From NCBI RefSeq assembly GCF_018069565.1, contig NZ_JAGPNL010000003.1, positions 620,001 through 684,000 of the forward strand: DNA of 64,000 nucleotides, read 5' to 3'. Shown here piece by piece: positions 36,879 through 44,770 of this stretch. Made by a program: the position numbers and the translations under genes. How positions within the stretch are numbered: the stretch's first letter is position 1; the number at the start of each line of letters is the position of its first letter. The stretch is from Streptomyces tagetis. GTDB lineage: Bacteria > Actinomycetota > Actinomycetes > Streptomycetales > Streptomycetaceae. The notes below the pieces were generated by a model. That model was not told where the DNA came from. It was given only the letters and a program-made list of their open reading frames with translations, and searched no databases.

Positions 36879-37442
36879 CTACGCCCCCGCCCCCGGCGCA
36901 CGCAGATCGGGCAGCAGCGGCACCATGCGGTCCCAGCGGGAGATCTCGCAGCCGTTGCTCCGGTCGTACGTGGCGTCGACCGCACGCCCGTCCCAGACAC
37001 CGGTGACGTGCGCGGTGGCGGGGCCTCCGTACTGAAGGGTGCAGAAGCTGCCCTCCGGCACCGGCGCGAAGGTCTCCTGCCCCCAGCGCGCGTTCCCGTC
37101 CACCACGGCGCAGGCGCCGTCCGGGTCGGGGTGGCTGCCGCCGCCGGGCCGGCAGTACAGCTCGTACGTCCCGTCCGCGCCGGGGCCGGCGCCGCGCACG
37201 GTGATGGTCAGATGATCGCCGGCCGGCTCCTCGTCGCGCAGGTGCGGCGGCACCGGCGACCAGACGCCGGCACCCGTCCCGGCGAGGAGGCCGGCGCCGA
37301 CACCGGTGACGTGGCCGGAACGGTGCCCGGTGAAGGGCCCGGCGTCGGCGTACGCGGCCGAGGAGAGGGAGGCGAGCGCGGCGACGGACACCACGACGGT
37401 GCCGAGGCGGCGGACGGCGGAGTGAGAGATGAGCTGCACCAT
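36879..37442 (-). CDS. SSI-family subtilisin inhibitor-like secreted protein
   Basis: 187 aa. A signal peptide (AVRRLGTVVVSVAALASLSS then AAYADA) precedes an SSI fold: LTITVRGAGPGADGTYELYC, CAVVDG, FCTLQYGGPATAHVTGVWDG and a last Cys in SNGCEISRW. The four Cys are placed as in the two-disulfide SSI proteins. The reactive-site loop should be after the third Cys (CTLQY), where family members normally carry CPMV/CPKV, so the target specificity is likely changed. SSI proteins inhibit extracellular subtilisin-like or transglutaminase-activating proteases. The region before the core is longer than usual. Confidence 0.82.
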   Translation of the reverse strand: MVQLISHSAVRRLGTVVVSVAALASLSSAAYADAGPFTGHRSGHVTGVGAGLLAGTGAGVWSPVPPHLRDEEPAGDHLTITVRGAGPGADGTYELYCRPGGGSHPDPDGACAVVDGNARWGQETFAPVPEGSFCTLQYGGPATAHVTGVWDGRAVDATYDRSNGCEISRWDRMVPLLPDLRAPGAGA

Positions 37443-37610
37443 GCCCTGATCAACGCGCGGGCCTGCCGGACGTTGCGGGGGACCCCTCCATAAGGGCTTT
37501 GCCGTGCGGCCTGCCTGCCAGTACCGTAGGGGTCGATTGGTGACACCCCGCTCCACTGTGTCATCATCGGCACGCACCACTCGCGCTCGTGCGCGAAGGG
37601 TGATGCGTCT

Positions 37611-37701
37611 GGAGGCGTCGCCTAGTCCGGTCTATGGCGCCGCACTGCTAATGCGGTTTGGGTTTTAACACCCATCGAGGGTTCAAATCCCTCCGCCTCC
37701 G
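37611..37701 (+). tRNA. tRNA-Ser (anticodon GCT)
   Basis: Acceptor GGAGGCG (37611-37617) pairs with CGCCTCC (37694-37700). The anticodon stem CCGCA/TGCGG has loop CTGCTAA (GCT at 37647-37649), there is a long variable arm, and the T-loop TTCAAAT is standard. No CCA is encoded. Unlike the other two tRNA genes here, it has no element inserted. Confidence 0.96.
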
Positions 37702-37712
37702 CACCGCACACC

Positions 37713-37740
37713 GAAGCCCCGGCCCCACGGCCGGGGCTTC
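37713..37740 (+). terminator. tRNA-Ser(GCT) terminator
   Basis: GAAGCCCCGGCC (37713-37724) pairs perfectly with GGCCGGGGCTTC (37729-37740) across a 4-nt loop. Confidence 0.88.
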
Positions 37741-37904
37741 GGCGCGTCCCGGGCTTGCCCACAGCGCCCGCGGAGCCGTTTTCGCAGGTCACAAGGGGTG
37801 TGGCCAATGGATTTCACATGACGGCGGCAGTCATGTAATGTTCTTCCTGTCGCCGCGAGCGGGCCGAAAGGACCAGGAACCGGCGAAATAACCGAAGAAG
37901 ACAC

Positions 37905-37977
37905 GCACTCGTAGCTTAACGGATAGAGCATCTGACTACGGATCAGAAGGTTGCAGGTTCGAATCCTGCCGAGTGCA
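37905..37977 (+). tRNA. tRNA-Arg (anticodon ACG)
   Basis: 73 nt: acceptor GCACTCG (37905-37911) with CGAGTGC (37970-37976), anticodon loop CTACGGA (ACG) between CTGA-type stem arms, T-arm GCAGG/CCTGC with TTCGAAT and discriminator A. From 37936 onward it is also the left attachment site of island 2, so the element supplies its 3' half. Confidence 0.97.
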
Positions 37978-37982
37978 CAGCA
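37936..37982 (+). repeat. attL of island 2 (47-bp direct repeat)
   Basis: From CTACGGATCAGAAGG in the anticodon arm through the tRNA-Arg 3' end to CACAGCA. It is identical to 57539-57585. Confidence 0.95.
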
Positions 37983-37985
37983 CGT

Positions 37986-38019
37986 CAGAGGCCCTGTGGA
38001 GGAATCCACAGGGCCTCTG
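37986..38019 (+). terminator. tRNA-Arg terminator carried by island 2
   Basis: CAGAGGCCCTGTGGA (37986-38000) pairs exactly with TCCACAGGGCCTCTG (38005-38019), loop GGAA. Confidence 0.88.
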
Positions 38020-38068
38020 GCTTTTGGCTTGACGGCAGACTTTGACGGCAACCGCCTTCGGGAGCGAA

Positions 38069-39352
38069 TCAGACGGCTACCGGGACACCGGCCGCACCGT
38101 CGTCATCGTCCGGCTTGTTGCCGTCACCCCTCAGCGCATCCCCGACCCGATCGAACGCCGAGCGCTGCGAGTCGAGCCGCACGAACGTGTAGATGTCCAT
38201 GGTCACGCGGATCGAACTGTGGCCGAGGACTTCCATGATCATGCGGGCGTCGGCGCCCTGTTCGTGGAGGAGCGAGGCGCAGGTGTGGCGCAGGTCGTGG
38301 AAGCGGACCTTGCGGACGCCGGCGCGGACGCACAGCACCTCGAAGGAGCGGTTCAGGTTGCGCGGCTCGATGGGGGTCCCGTTCTTGGTCGTGAAGACGA
38401 GGTCCTGACCTGTGCCCTTCCAGTTGTCCCCCGCGCCCTTCCGGTCGGCGATCTGCTGGGCACGCTGAGCACGGAGCGCCGTCACGCACTCGGCCGGCAG
38501 GGCCACGCGACGGGCCGAGCGCTGAGTCTTCGGCGCGACGAGCAGCAGTTCCCCGCCGACGCGCTGTAGGGCCTGCCGAACGGTGAGCACGCCTTCGTGA
38601 AGGTCCACGTCCGACCAGCGCAGCCCCAGCAGCTCACCGCGCCGCAGGCCGATGCGGACCGCCAGTTCGTACGTGGCCCACAGGCGGTTGTCCCGTGCTG
38701 CCGCCAGGAGCTGACGCCCCTCCTTCGCGGTGAGCGGTTCGATCTCGCGCTTCGTTCCCATGCTCAGCTCCACGTTCCGGGCCACGTTGCGGGGCAACTC
38801 GTCTTCGCGAACGGCGTGCTGGAGAGCGGCACGCAGGATCACCAGCAGGAAGCGCACGGTTCGGTCAGACGGGAGCTTCTTGCAGCACTTCCGAAGGGCG
38901 CAGCAGCGCCGCTTGTGCTCCGGCCGTTTCTTGTCCTTGCCCTGCGCGCAGCACTGGCAGGTGACCGCCGTCTTCGCGAGGAAGGCGCGGATGTCGCGGG
39001 TGGTGAGCCGGACCAACTTCTTCTTGCCGAACTCCGTGGTGACGTAGTTGCGCACGAGGGATTCGTAGTTGACGTAGGTCGTCCTGCGGACCTTGCCCTT
39101 GGCGACGTTCGTCAGCCAGTACGTCAGGTACTCGGCGATCGTCATCTTGTTGGTGGCGACCGGCAGGCCGTTGAGGGAGTCGGCCTTGAGCTTGGTCAGC
39201 TTCTCGTGAGCCTCGTCCCAGGTCTTGCCATAGACGCTGCGCCGCTTGTACGTGCCGTCCGTCGTCAGCACGTATGCACTGCCCTCCCAACGGCTGTCCT
39301 TGCGTTGGTAGATGGTGCCCTCGTTGTTGGCGTTCTTCTTCGGCGTGGCCAT
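38069..39352 (-). CDS. int: Tyrosine recombinase / AICE integrase
   Basis: 427 aa. N-terminal arm-binding strands (EGTIYQRKDSRWEGS), a core-binding domain and the catalytic domain with R237 (GLRRGE), H352 and R355 (FHDLRHT), H378 (GHSS) and Y388 (TMDIYTF), all present. A Cys-rich insert at about 132-157 (CQCCAQ...RRCCALRKCC) may bind zinc and is unusual for the family. It catalyses site-specific insertion at the tRNA-Arg 3' end. The ATG at 39352 overlaps the xis stop, so the genes are coupled. The end of the gene is about 90 bp from attL. Confidence 0.95.
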   Translation of the reverse strand: MATPKKNANNEGTIYQRKDSRWEGSAYVLTTDGTYKRRSVYGKTWDEAHEKLTKLKADSLNGLPVATNKMTIAEYLTYWLTNVAKGKVRRTTYVNYESLVRNYVTTEFGKKKLVRLTTRDIRAFLAKTAVTCQCCAQGKDKKRPEHKRRCCALRKCCKKLPSDRTVRFLLVILRAALQHAVREDELPRNVARNVELSMGTKREIEPLTAKEGRQLLAAARDNRLWATYELAVRIGLRRGELLGLRWSDVDLHEGVLTVRQALQRVGGELLLVAPKTQRSARRVALPAECVTALRAQRAQQIADRKGAGDNWKGTGQDLVFTTKNGTPIEPRNLNRSFEVLCVRAGVRKVRFHDLRHTCASLLHEQGADARMIMEVLGHSSIRVTMDIYTFVRLDSQRSAFDRVGDALRGDGNKPDDDDGAAGVPVAV

Positions 39353-39534
39353 CAGGCAGCTTCCTGTTCGGTCTGGAGGGATATGTAGGCGTGCACGGCG
39401 GATTCGCTGATACGGCGGCAGCGGCCGATCTTGAAGGAGGCGAGTTCGCGGGAGCGGATCAGGTCGTGGACCTTCCAGCGGCTGATGCCGAGGCGCGTCG
39501 CGACCTGGTCCACGGTGAGTACGGCTGTAGTCAT
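39352..39534 (-). CDS. xis: Excisionase, MerR-like HTH
   Basis: 60 aa. A winged-helix DNA-binding protein of the excisionase type: VLTVDQVATRLGISRWKVHD with the recognition helix, then RSRELASFKIGRCRRISESA. It has the typical length and lies directly before int with a 1-base overlap; its own start overlaps the rep stop (ATGA). It should drive directional excision with Int. Confidence 0.93.
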   Translation of the reverse strand: MTTAVLTVDQVATRLGISRWKVHDLIRSRELASFKIGRCRRISESAVHAYISLQTEQEAA

Positions 39535-40989
39535 GCAGGCTCCAGCCCTTCGTGCTTGCGGCGTTGGGCCTGGTAGATGTCGTGGCGGGTCTGGTTGGCG
39601 AGGAGTTCTTCGCCGGGGCGGTAGCCCGAGGCGAGGTAGGCCCAGGAGGCTTCGGTGACGAGGACGGTGTCCAGGGTGGGTGCGGGGTGGCCAGCGCGGG
39701 TGCGGGCGGCTTCGGCTTGGGCGAGGTGCCAGGCGCGGCGTACGTCGCGGAGGGCGCCGAGGGTGGTGGAGTAGGCGCGGGACTTGGTGGAGAAGTGGCC
39801 GCGGAAGCCGAGCATGTGGGCCCACTTGCAGAGCTTGAGGTCCGCGAATTCGGGCAAGCCACCGAGGTCCCAGGCGGTGCGGATCATCTGGCGAACGTGC
39901 TGGTGGACGGGCAGGTCCCGCAGGGGTTCGGCCTGGCGAGTGCCTTCGCAGTCGGGGCACAGGTCCCGAATACGGCCGCCGACGGTGCCGTGGCCGGAGC
40001 AGGCGCGGCAGACCAGGGAACGGTCGACGGTGCCGGAGTCCTCAGCGCTCTTGGTGGCGTACTTGGCGACGTATCCGGCCACGGCGGCGTCGGTGAGTTC
40101 GCCGTCGCCGAGGGCGGTGATCTCCTGTACGTCGAGCATCTGTCCCCAGCGGATCTCGTGGTCTCCGACGGTGTCGGAGGCGACGGTGAGCGCGGTGCGG
40201 GGGACGGCGGTGCGGATGCCGTGGGTGAGGTCGTCCACAGTGGCCCAGGCTGGTGGGGAGCTGGTGTGGCCGTCGGGGCCGTCGATGCGGATGACGGCGT
40301 GGAAGTGGACCAGGCCGCGCTTTTGGTACTCGGCGACCTTGGCGAACGACACCCGCAGAACCTGTTTCATGTCCTTCTGCGTGATGCCGAAGTGGGCGGC
40401 CAGGGCCCGGCGGAGGTTGAGGGTGAAGCGGGCCCACAGGGCTCCGGCGTGGGCGTTCCACAGCACGGCGCCGGTGTAGTCGTAGGAGGCCGGGTGCAGC
40501 GGTGTGCCGAGTTCGGGGGCGTCGTCTGCGTGGCGCTGGCCGCAGCGGCAGGCGCGCGGCTTGCCGGCCTTGGTGGTGGCCCGGTTGTGGACGGGGCCGA
40601 ACGAAGGGGCGGTGAGCGTGGCGAAGACGCGAGGGTGGGTGCGGACGGTTTCGGGGACGTTCTTGCCCCCGGAGAGTCCGGCGCGGATGAGCTGGTAGGT
40701 GTCGGCTGCGTAGACGCGGGAGCAGGTGGCGCAGCGGGAGGCGCGGCGGTTGCCGCAGGTGGTCAGCAGGCGTCCCGTGGGTTCGGCGCTGGTGGAGTAC
40801 GAGCGGGATCGTTTCGCCGGTGGCTGTGTCGCGGGTGCGGGTGTGGCCGACGAGGTTGACGGGGCGGGTGCAGCCGCGCAGGCGGGAGACCTGGTCGCGA
40901 GTGCGGTCGAAGTCGCCGAGGTTGGCCAGCTCGATCAGGTCCCGGACAGCGGGGCTGATCACGTGCCGCAGGTCGAGGTCGCGGGGCAT
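39531..40989 (-). pseudogene. RepSA-like replication initiator, frameshifted
   Basis: The N-terminal 60 residues (from the ATG at 40989: PRDLDLRHVISPAVRDLIEL ... CTRPVNLVGHTRTRDTATGE) are in one frame. The rest (SYSTSAEPTGRLLTTCGNRR through to QRRKHEGLEPA) is in the next frame and continues for about 425 residues. The shift is one extra base or its equivalent around 40806-40812. The second part holds the CGNRR zinc motif, the HFHAVIRIDG motif (HUH-like initiator His pair) and CRACSG...CPDCEG. RepSA-type proteins start rolling-circle replication of pSAM2-like elements. Whether this is a true mutation or a sequencing error cannot be told here. xis follows with overlap. Confidence 0.82.
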
Positions 40990-41129
40990 CGGCAGGTGCA
41001 TCCTTTCCGCTGATGGAGGGCCCCGGGCAGCACCGAGGCGGGGGCCGGGTGCTGCCCGAGGGCGTGACGGGTCAGGCCCAGGGGGCCAGGGGGCCAGGGA
41101 GGGAAAGTGCCGGGAGGCCGGCGGGAGGG

Positions 41130-41852
41130 TCAGGCGGTCAGGGCCGCGTGTACGGCGGTGGCCAGAGGCAGGCTTACGCCGAGGCGAGCCTTGAGCTGGG
41201 CCGCGGTGATCGGCTGGCCGTGTGCGGCGCGGTGGGCGTCGGCGATCTCGCGGGCGGCGTCGAGCAGGGCCGGGGCCACCTTGACCGGCGAATGTGGCGC
41301 AGCCACTGGAGAGAGGGCGGGGGCCACCGGGGCGGGAGCCGGGGGCATCGCCGGTTCGGGGGCAGGCTCCGGGGCAGGAGCGGCTTCGGTTGGGTCGTCC
41401 TTCGGCACGGTTTCCCTGCTCGGCTCCGGAAGGGCGACGGGGGCAGGGGTGGTGACGGCGTGGAAGTGGCGCAGTAGCGCGGGGCCGACGGCACCCCAGC
41501 CGAGGAGGAGCAGCGGGGCGACGGCGTCGACGCAGGCGCGGCCGTAGTGCCCGGCGATGATGGGTTCGGCGATGTTGAGGGCGAGGGTGAAGAAGCCGGA
41601 GGTGTGCATCAGCCGGTTTGCGCCCTTGAGATCTTCGGCGGGGACGCCGCGCAGGGACAGGTGGCGCAGGGCGACCAGGAGACCGAGGACGGACAGGTCG
41701 ACCATGGGGGCGATCAGGGGTGCGATCGGGTTGGGGACGCCCAGGCGCAGGGCGAGGTTCCAGACGTTGCCGAAGGAGAACACGAACGCCAGCAGGGCGA
41801 TGACCGCCATGACTACGGTGATCGTGCGCTGAGTGATCCGGTCTTCTGACAT
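41130..41852 (-). CDS. DUF2637 SpdB-like spread membrane protein
   Basis: 240 aa from the ATG at 41852, with AAGGAGG upstream. Four hydrophobic helices are seen (TVVMAVIALLAFVFSFGNVW, PLIAPMVDLSVLGLLVAL, GFFTLALNIAEPIIAGH, AVAPLLLLGWGAVGP), then a Pro/Ala linker and a small C-terminal HTH-like segment (GQPITAAQLKARLGVSLPL). The architecture is that of DUF2637/Spd proteins of Streptomyces plasmids and AICEs, which help spread the element within mycelium. It lies in the backbone operon between traB and rep. Confidence 0.85.
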   Translation of the reverse strand: MSEDRITQRTITVVMAVIALLAFVFSFGNVWNLALRLGVPNPIAPLIAPMVDLSVLGLLVALRHLSLRGVPAEDLKGANRLMHTSGFFTLALNIAEPIIAGHYGRACVDAVAPLLLLGWGAVGPALLRHFHAVTTPAPVALPEPSRETVPKDDPTEAAPAPEPAPEPAMPPAPAPVAPALSPVAAPHSPVKVAPALLDAAREIADAHRAAHGQPITAAQLKARLGVSLPLATAVHAALTA

Positions 41853-41900
41853 GAGGGGTTTCACCTCCTTCCAGGACGAGTCGGGGGCAAGAGCAGGGGG

Positions 41901-42083
41901 TCAGTTGCGGTCGAGGCTGGCCCGGTGGGCGGCGTTCGGCCCGAGGTAGGTTTCCAGAACCCGGCGTTCGCTGGCGTTGGCGACGCGGTAAGCGGCGATG
42001 CCGATCCGACCGGCCTTGTCATAGTCCTGGGCGGTGATCGCCTTGCGCATGTGCCGAATGTAGATCCTTATGACGCGGTGCAT
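41901..42083 (-). CDS. Small AICE protein, unknown
   Basis: 60 aa, basic (MHRVIRIYIRHMRKAITAQD) with a predicted helical pair (RIGIAAYRVANASERRVLE). It starts 1 bp from the traB stop and precedes the spdB-like gene, so it belongs to the operon. Small proteins are common here in AICEs; no function is known. Confidence 0.6.
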   Translation of the reverse strand: MHRVIRIYIRHMRKAITAQDYDKAGRIGIAAYRVANASERRVLETYLGPNAAHRASLDRN

Positions 42084-42084
42084 G

Positions 42085-43497
42085 TCAGGCCGCCTTTGCC
42101 GGGGGCTCGGGGTCGGGCTTGGTGAGGTCCACGACCGGGCGCCCGGTCAGGTTCTCCAGGAGCCGGGCCGGGTGCTGCGCCAGGCGGGCGGTCTGCTCGG
42201 CGATGCGGGCGGCGTCCTCGTCGGCGACGTAGGGCGTACGGATGCGTACGAAGCCGGGGCGCCCGTGCTGGGACATGACCGCGACACCGACGTAGGCGGG
42301 ATCCTGGAGATTGACCGGGCTGGCGTCGGGCCACTCACGGATGTCGTCGCCGAGCGCGGCCACGGCGGCATCCGCGGTCTTCTGCGCGAAGGACAGCCCG
42401 ACCGGGCACACATCCCGGATGAAGGTGGGGATGGCGTCCCCGGTGGTCTTCTGCGTGGTCAGCACGGTCAGGAAGCCGACCGAACGACCCTTCTTCACCA
42501 GGTCCTCCGTCAAGCGGGCGTTGTCCGCCGCGAACGCGGCGAGCTTCCTGGTGGCCGGGTCGGAGCCCTTGTGATCGCGGAAGTAGGTGTGGGCTTCGTC
42601 GATGACGATGACGATCAGCGGCCAGTCGGCAGACGGGCCGACGTGCCACATGTTCTTCACGCCCAAGACGCTGCGGATGGACGCGGAACGGGCGCGGCGC
42701 AGCTGCACCAGTTCCTTCAACAGCTTGTTCGCCTGCTCCAGGTCGTCGCCGCAGAACGCGAACGCCCGCTGGACGAGGTCGGCGTAGTCGCCCTCATAGG
42801 CGTGGGAGACCTTGCCGTCGAAGAAGACGAACTGAACGGCCAGCGAGGGTGCCCAGTCGCACACCAGCCGGTTCACGCACGAGGTCTTCCCGAAGCCCGG
42901 CAGGCCGCTGACAGCCATGCCGGGTACTTCCCTGAGGGGCACGACGACGGGCATACCGAACTCGTCGACACCCAGGTCCCACTTCGCGTACTCCTCCGGC
43001 GGGCGGCCGGTGGGCACGTGCACGGTCGGCACGATCAGCGGGTCCACCCGCACCCCGCGCAGCAGGACCTGTCCGGGCCTGTCCCCGGGCAGCGCGGACA
43101 CCCGCGTCATGCGCCAGGCGTCCGCCAGGTAGGGGGCGGCCTTCTGGAACTCCGCCAGACCCACCTTCGGCAAGCAGTTCGCCCACGCCATCACCCCGAA
43201 GGCGTCCGGCGTGACCTTGAGCGCCGGAACCAGGACCCGGGGCTTGGGCGGCGTGCCGTCCGTGTTCGCGAGCGAGGCCAGGGGGGTGGGCATCTTGTCT
43301 GTGACGGACAGTCCGCACATCTGCGCGAGCCGCTTCCAGCCCCAGCGAATCCGTATCGCCTGTCGGATACTGATGCGCTCCATCGGCGACGCCCGCAGGT
43401 AGCGGACGACCCAGACCACGGCCCACAGGGCGATCAGTCCGAGTCCCAGCCACGTTGCTCCGCGGAGCCAACCGAACGCTTCGTTGAGGTCGTTCAC
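42085..43497 (-). CDS. traB: FtsK/SpoIIIE-type TraB DNA translocase
   Basis: 470 aa. Two N-terminal hydrophobic segments (GATWLGLGLIALWAVVWVV) anchor it; the motor has Walker A GLPGFGKTS (Lys204) and Walker B LIVIVIDEAHTYF. TraB (TraSA in pSAM2) is the single protein that moves double-stranded DNA between Streptomyces hyphae during conjugation. The length fits AICE TraB proteins, and the motor residues are intact. The start is a GTG at 43497. The downstream genes follow within 1 to 50 bp. Confidence 0.93.
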   Translation of the reverse strand: MNDLNEAFGWLRGATWLGLGLIALWAVVWVVRYLRASPMERISIRQAIRIRWGWKRLAQMCGLSVTDKMPTPLASLANTDGTPPKPRVLVPALKVTPDAFGVMAWANCLPKVGLAEFQKAAPYLADAWRMTRVSALPGDRPGQVLLRGVRVDPLIVPTVHVPTGRPPEEYAKWDLGVDEFGMPVVVPLREVPGMAVSGLPGFGKTSCVNRLVCDWAPSLAVQFVFFDGKVSHAYEGDYADLVQRAFAFCGDDLEQANKLLKELVQLRRARSASIRSVLGVKNMWHVGPSADWPLIVIVIDEAHTYFRDHKGSDPATRKLAAFAADNARLTEDLVKKGRSVGFLTVLTTQKTTGDAIPTFIRDVCPVGLSFAQKTADAAVAALGDDIREWPDASPVNLQDPAYVGVAVMSQHGRPGFVRIRTPYVADEDAARIAEQTARLAQHPARLLENLTGRPVVDLTKPDPEPPAKAA

Positions 43498-43625
43498 CGG
43501 TCTTCCTTCGTGTCGTTCGGGAAACCGCGCGGCACCGGACGCGCGGAGAAGTACAAGGGATAGGGGCGCATGCCCCGGACGGGCAGCCGCTCCGTCGATG
43601 AAGATTGCGAGCGGGCGGCTGCCAT

Positions 43626-43642
43626 CTGGGGTCTCACCCCAG
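43626..43642 (-). terminator. Short stem-loop after the conserved AICE gene
   Basis: CTGGGGT/ACCCCAG with a 3-nt loop, 18 bp past the stop at 43660. Bases 43498-43659 otherwise hold no gene. Confidence 0.45.
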
Positions 43643-43659
43643 CCGTGCGGGGAGCGGCG

Positions 43660-44046
43660 TCACGCCGCAGCGGGCTCGGGCGCGGCCACGTCCTGCTGCA
43701 CGTGCGAACCGTCGACGAGCTCCAGCGCAGAGCAGCGGTACGCCACGCCCTCCTGAAGCTGATCGTTGAAGATCCGCGCCCACGGGCTCGCGAAGAGGTC
43801 CACCGGGCGGACGAACCGGCCCTGGTGCAGGCCGTTGGGCAGACCGGTCTGCGGGACGGTCACCTTGATCGCCTCGGCGCGCTCACCCTCCATCACGAAG
43901 AGGGTCAGCGTGCACAGCGGCGCACCGGTCTCGAAGTCCACCGCGCGGACCCCGTTCTCCTGGTCCTTCCACTTCGGCACCGTCGGCGTGCCGACCATGA
44001 CGTTCGTGGAGTCCAGCACGTGCACGCGGATAACGGTCCTGGCCAT
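43660..44046 (-). CDS. Conserved AICE protein upstream of traB
   Basis: 128 aa from the ATG at 44046. Beta-rich: VIRVHVLDSTNVMVGTP, ETGAPLCTLTLFVMEG, AIKVTVPQTGL, then a C-terminal VAYRCSALELVDGSHVQQD. Proteins of this kind precede traB and face the korSA-type repressor in Streptomyces AICEs. They are thought to be regulatory or transfer-linked, but no activity is established. The gene is divergent from the repressor across a clear inverted repeat, so it is most likely a direct repression target. Confidence 0.72.
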   Translation of the reverse strand: MARTVIRVHVLDSTNVMVGTPTVPKWKDQENGVRAVDFETGAPLCTLTLFVMEGERAEAIKVTVPQTGLPNGLHQGRFVRPVDLFASPWARIFNDQLQEGVAYRCSALELVDGSHVQQDVAAPEPAAA

Positions 44047-44111
44047 GACAGTGAGGCCCTTTCTGCAGGGGGTGACCGGTGATCTCCGGCCAGGAGCAGA
44101 TACAACCACAT

Positions 44112-44145
44112 GTTTCAGTTGGCTGCAACGCTAGGCAACTGAAAC
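44112..44145. promoter_or_regulatory. KorSA-type operator, 10-bp inverted repeat
   Basis: GTTTCAGTTG (44112-44121) and CAACTGAAAC (44136-44145) are exact inverted arms 14 bp apart, between the divergent AICE gene and the GntR repressor. It is the likely autoregulatory site. Confidence 0.75.
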
Positions 44146-44208
44146 GCTGAGGGTGGGAGTTTGCTGGTACTCCCGCGTGATCTAGCTGGGTGGCCGTATC
44201 CTGCGGCC

Positions 44209-44655
44209 ATGACACTGCCCCTCGATCGGGACCACCGGCCCCCCTACGTGCAGGTCGCCGAGTACCTGCGACGCCAGATTCAGATCGGCGTCCTGAAGCC
44301 CGGTGACCAGATCCCCCCGTCGCGGGAACTTCAGGAGAAGTTCGGCATCGCCAGCGCCACCGTGCAGAACGCGTTCCGCATGCTCAAGAACGAGGGGCTC
44401 ATCTATGGCGTCCAGGGCAGGGGCAGTTTCGTGCGCCGGCCCGAAGGTGAACCCGAGCAGGCTCAGGACGAACAGGTCGAGGGTGCACCCGAGAGTGCGC
44501 CCCCCAAGCCGACGCCTTCCGAGACTCGCTACTTCAACCTCGCCATGGACGTTGAGGAGCTGAAGCATGAACTGGCGAGCCTGAAGCAGGACATGGCCAA
44601 GATGTTCACTCTGATGCAGAAGATGGCAGACCACATCGAAGGGCAAGAGAGTTGA
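44209..44655 (+). CDS. GntR-family KorSA-like transfer repressor
   Basis: 148 aa. The winged helix occupies about 1-75 (YVQVAEYLRRQIQIGVLKPG, IPPSRELQEKFGIASATVQN, NEGLIYGVQGRGSFVRRP). A Pro/Glu-rich linker and a C-terminal coiled coil (VEELKHELASLKQDMAKMFT) follow in place of a ligand-binding domain. KorSA of pSAM2 has this type of fold and silences transfer and replication genes. It is the only rightward gene in the backbone and faces the operator at 44112-44145. Confidence 0.88.
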   Translation: MTLPLDRDHRPPYVQVAEYLRRQIQIGVLKPGDQIPPSRELQEKFGIASATVQNAFRMLKNEGLIYGVQGRGSFVRRPEGEPEQAQDEQVEGAPESAPPKPTPSETRYFNLAMDVEELKHELASLKQDMAKMFTLMQKMADHIEGQES

Positions 44656-44770
44656 GTTCCCGCGCCGCCTGCTGCATGAGCTCCGCGAACTCAGCTATCT
44701 CGCCAGCCAGTTGCTCCACGTCCGCTTCTAGCGCTGCGATCTCTGGCTCGTCCACCGTTTCCCCGTCCAT
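44606..44770 (-). CDS. Small coiled-coil acidic protein (uncertain)
   Basis: 54 aa from the ATG at 44770; highly acidic and heptad-like (EIAALEADVEQLAGEIAEFA). Its 3' end overlaps the repressor gene by 50 bp on the opposite strand, which weakens the case. If real it may be a small AICE helper. A longer upstream frame has poor composition. Confidence 0.35.
   Translation of the reverse strand: MDGETVDEPEIAALEADVEQLAGEIAEFAELMQQAARELNSLALRCGLPSSASE

Noticed and set aside
32179..37035. 1618-aa plus-strand frame across the PAS/receiver gene
   Set aside because: It is fully antisense to a gene with clear PAS and receiver domains; the translation is low-complexity Arg/Gly/Pro-rich.
40042..41001. 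319-aa minus-strand frame in the rep region
   Set aside because: Only its first 60 residues belong to Rep; the remainder is an out-of-frame Arg/Pro-rich translation of the same gene.
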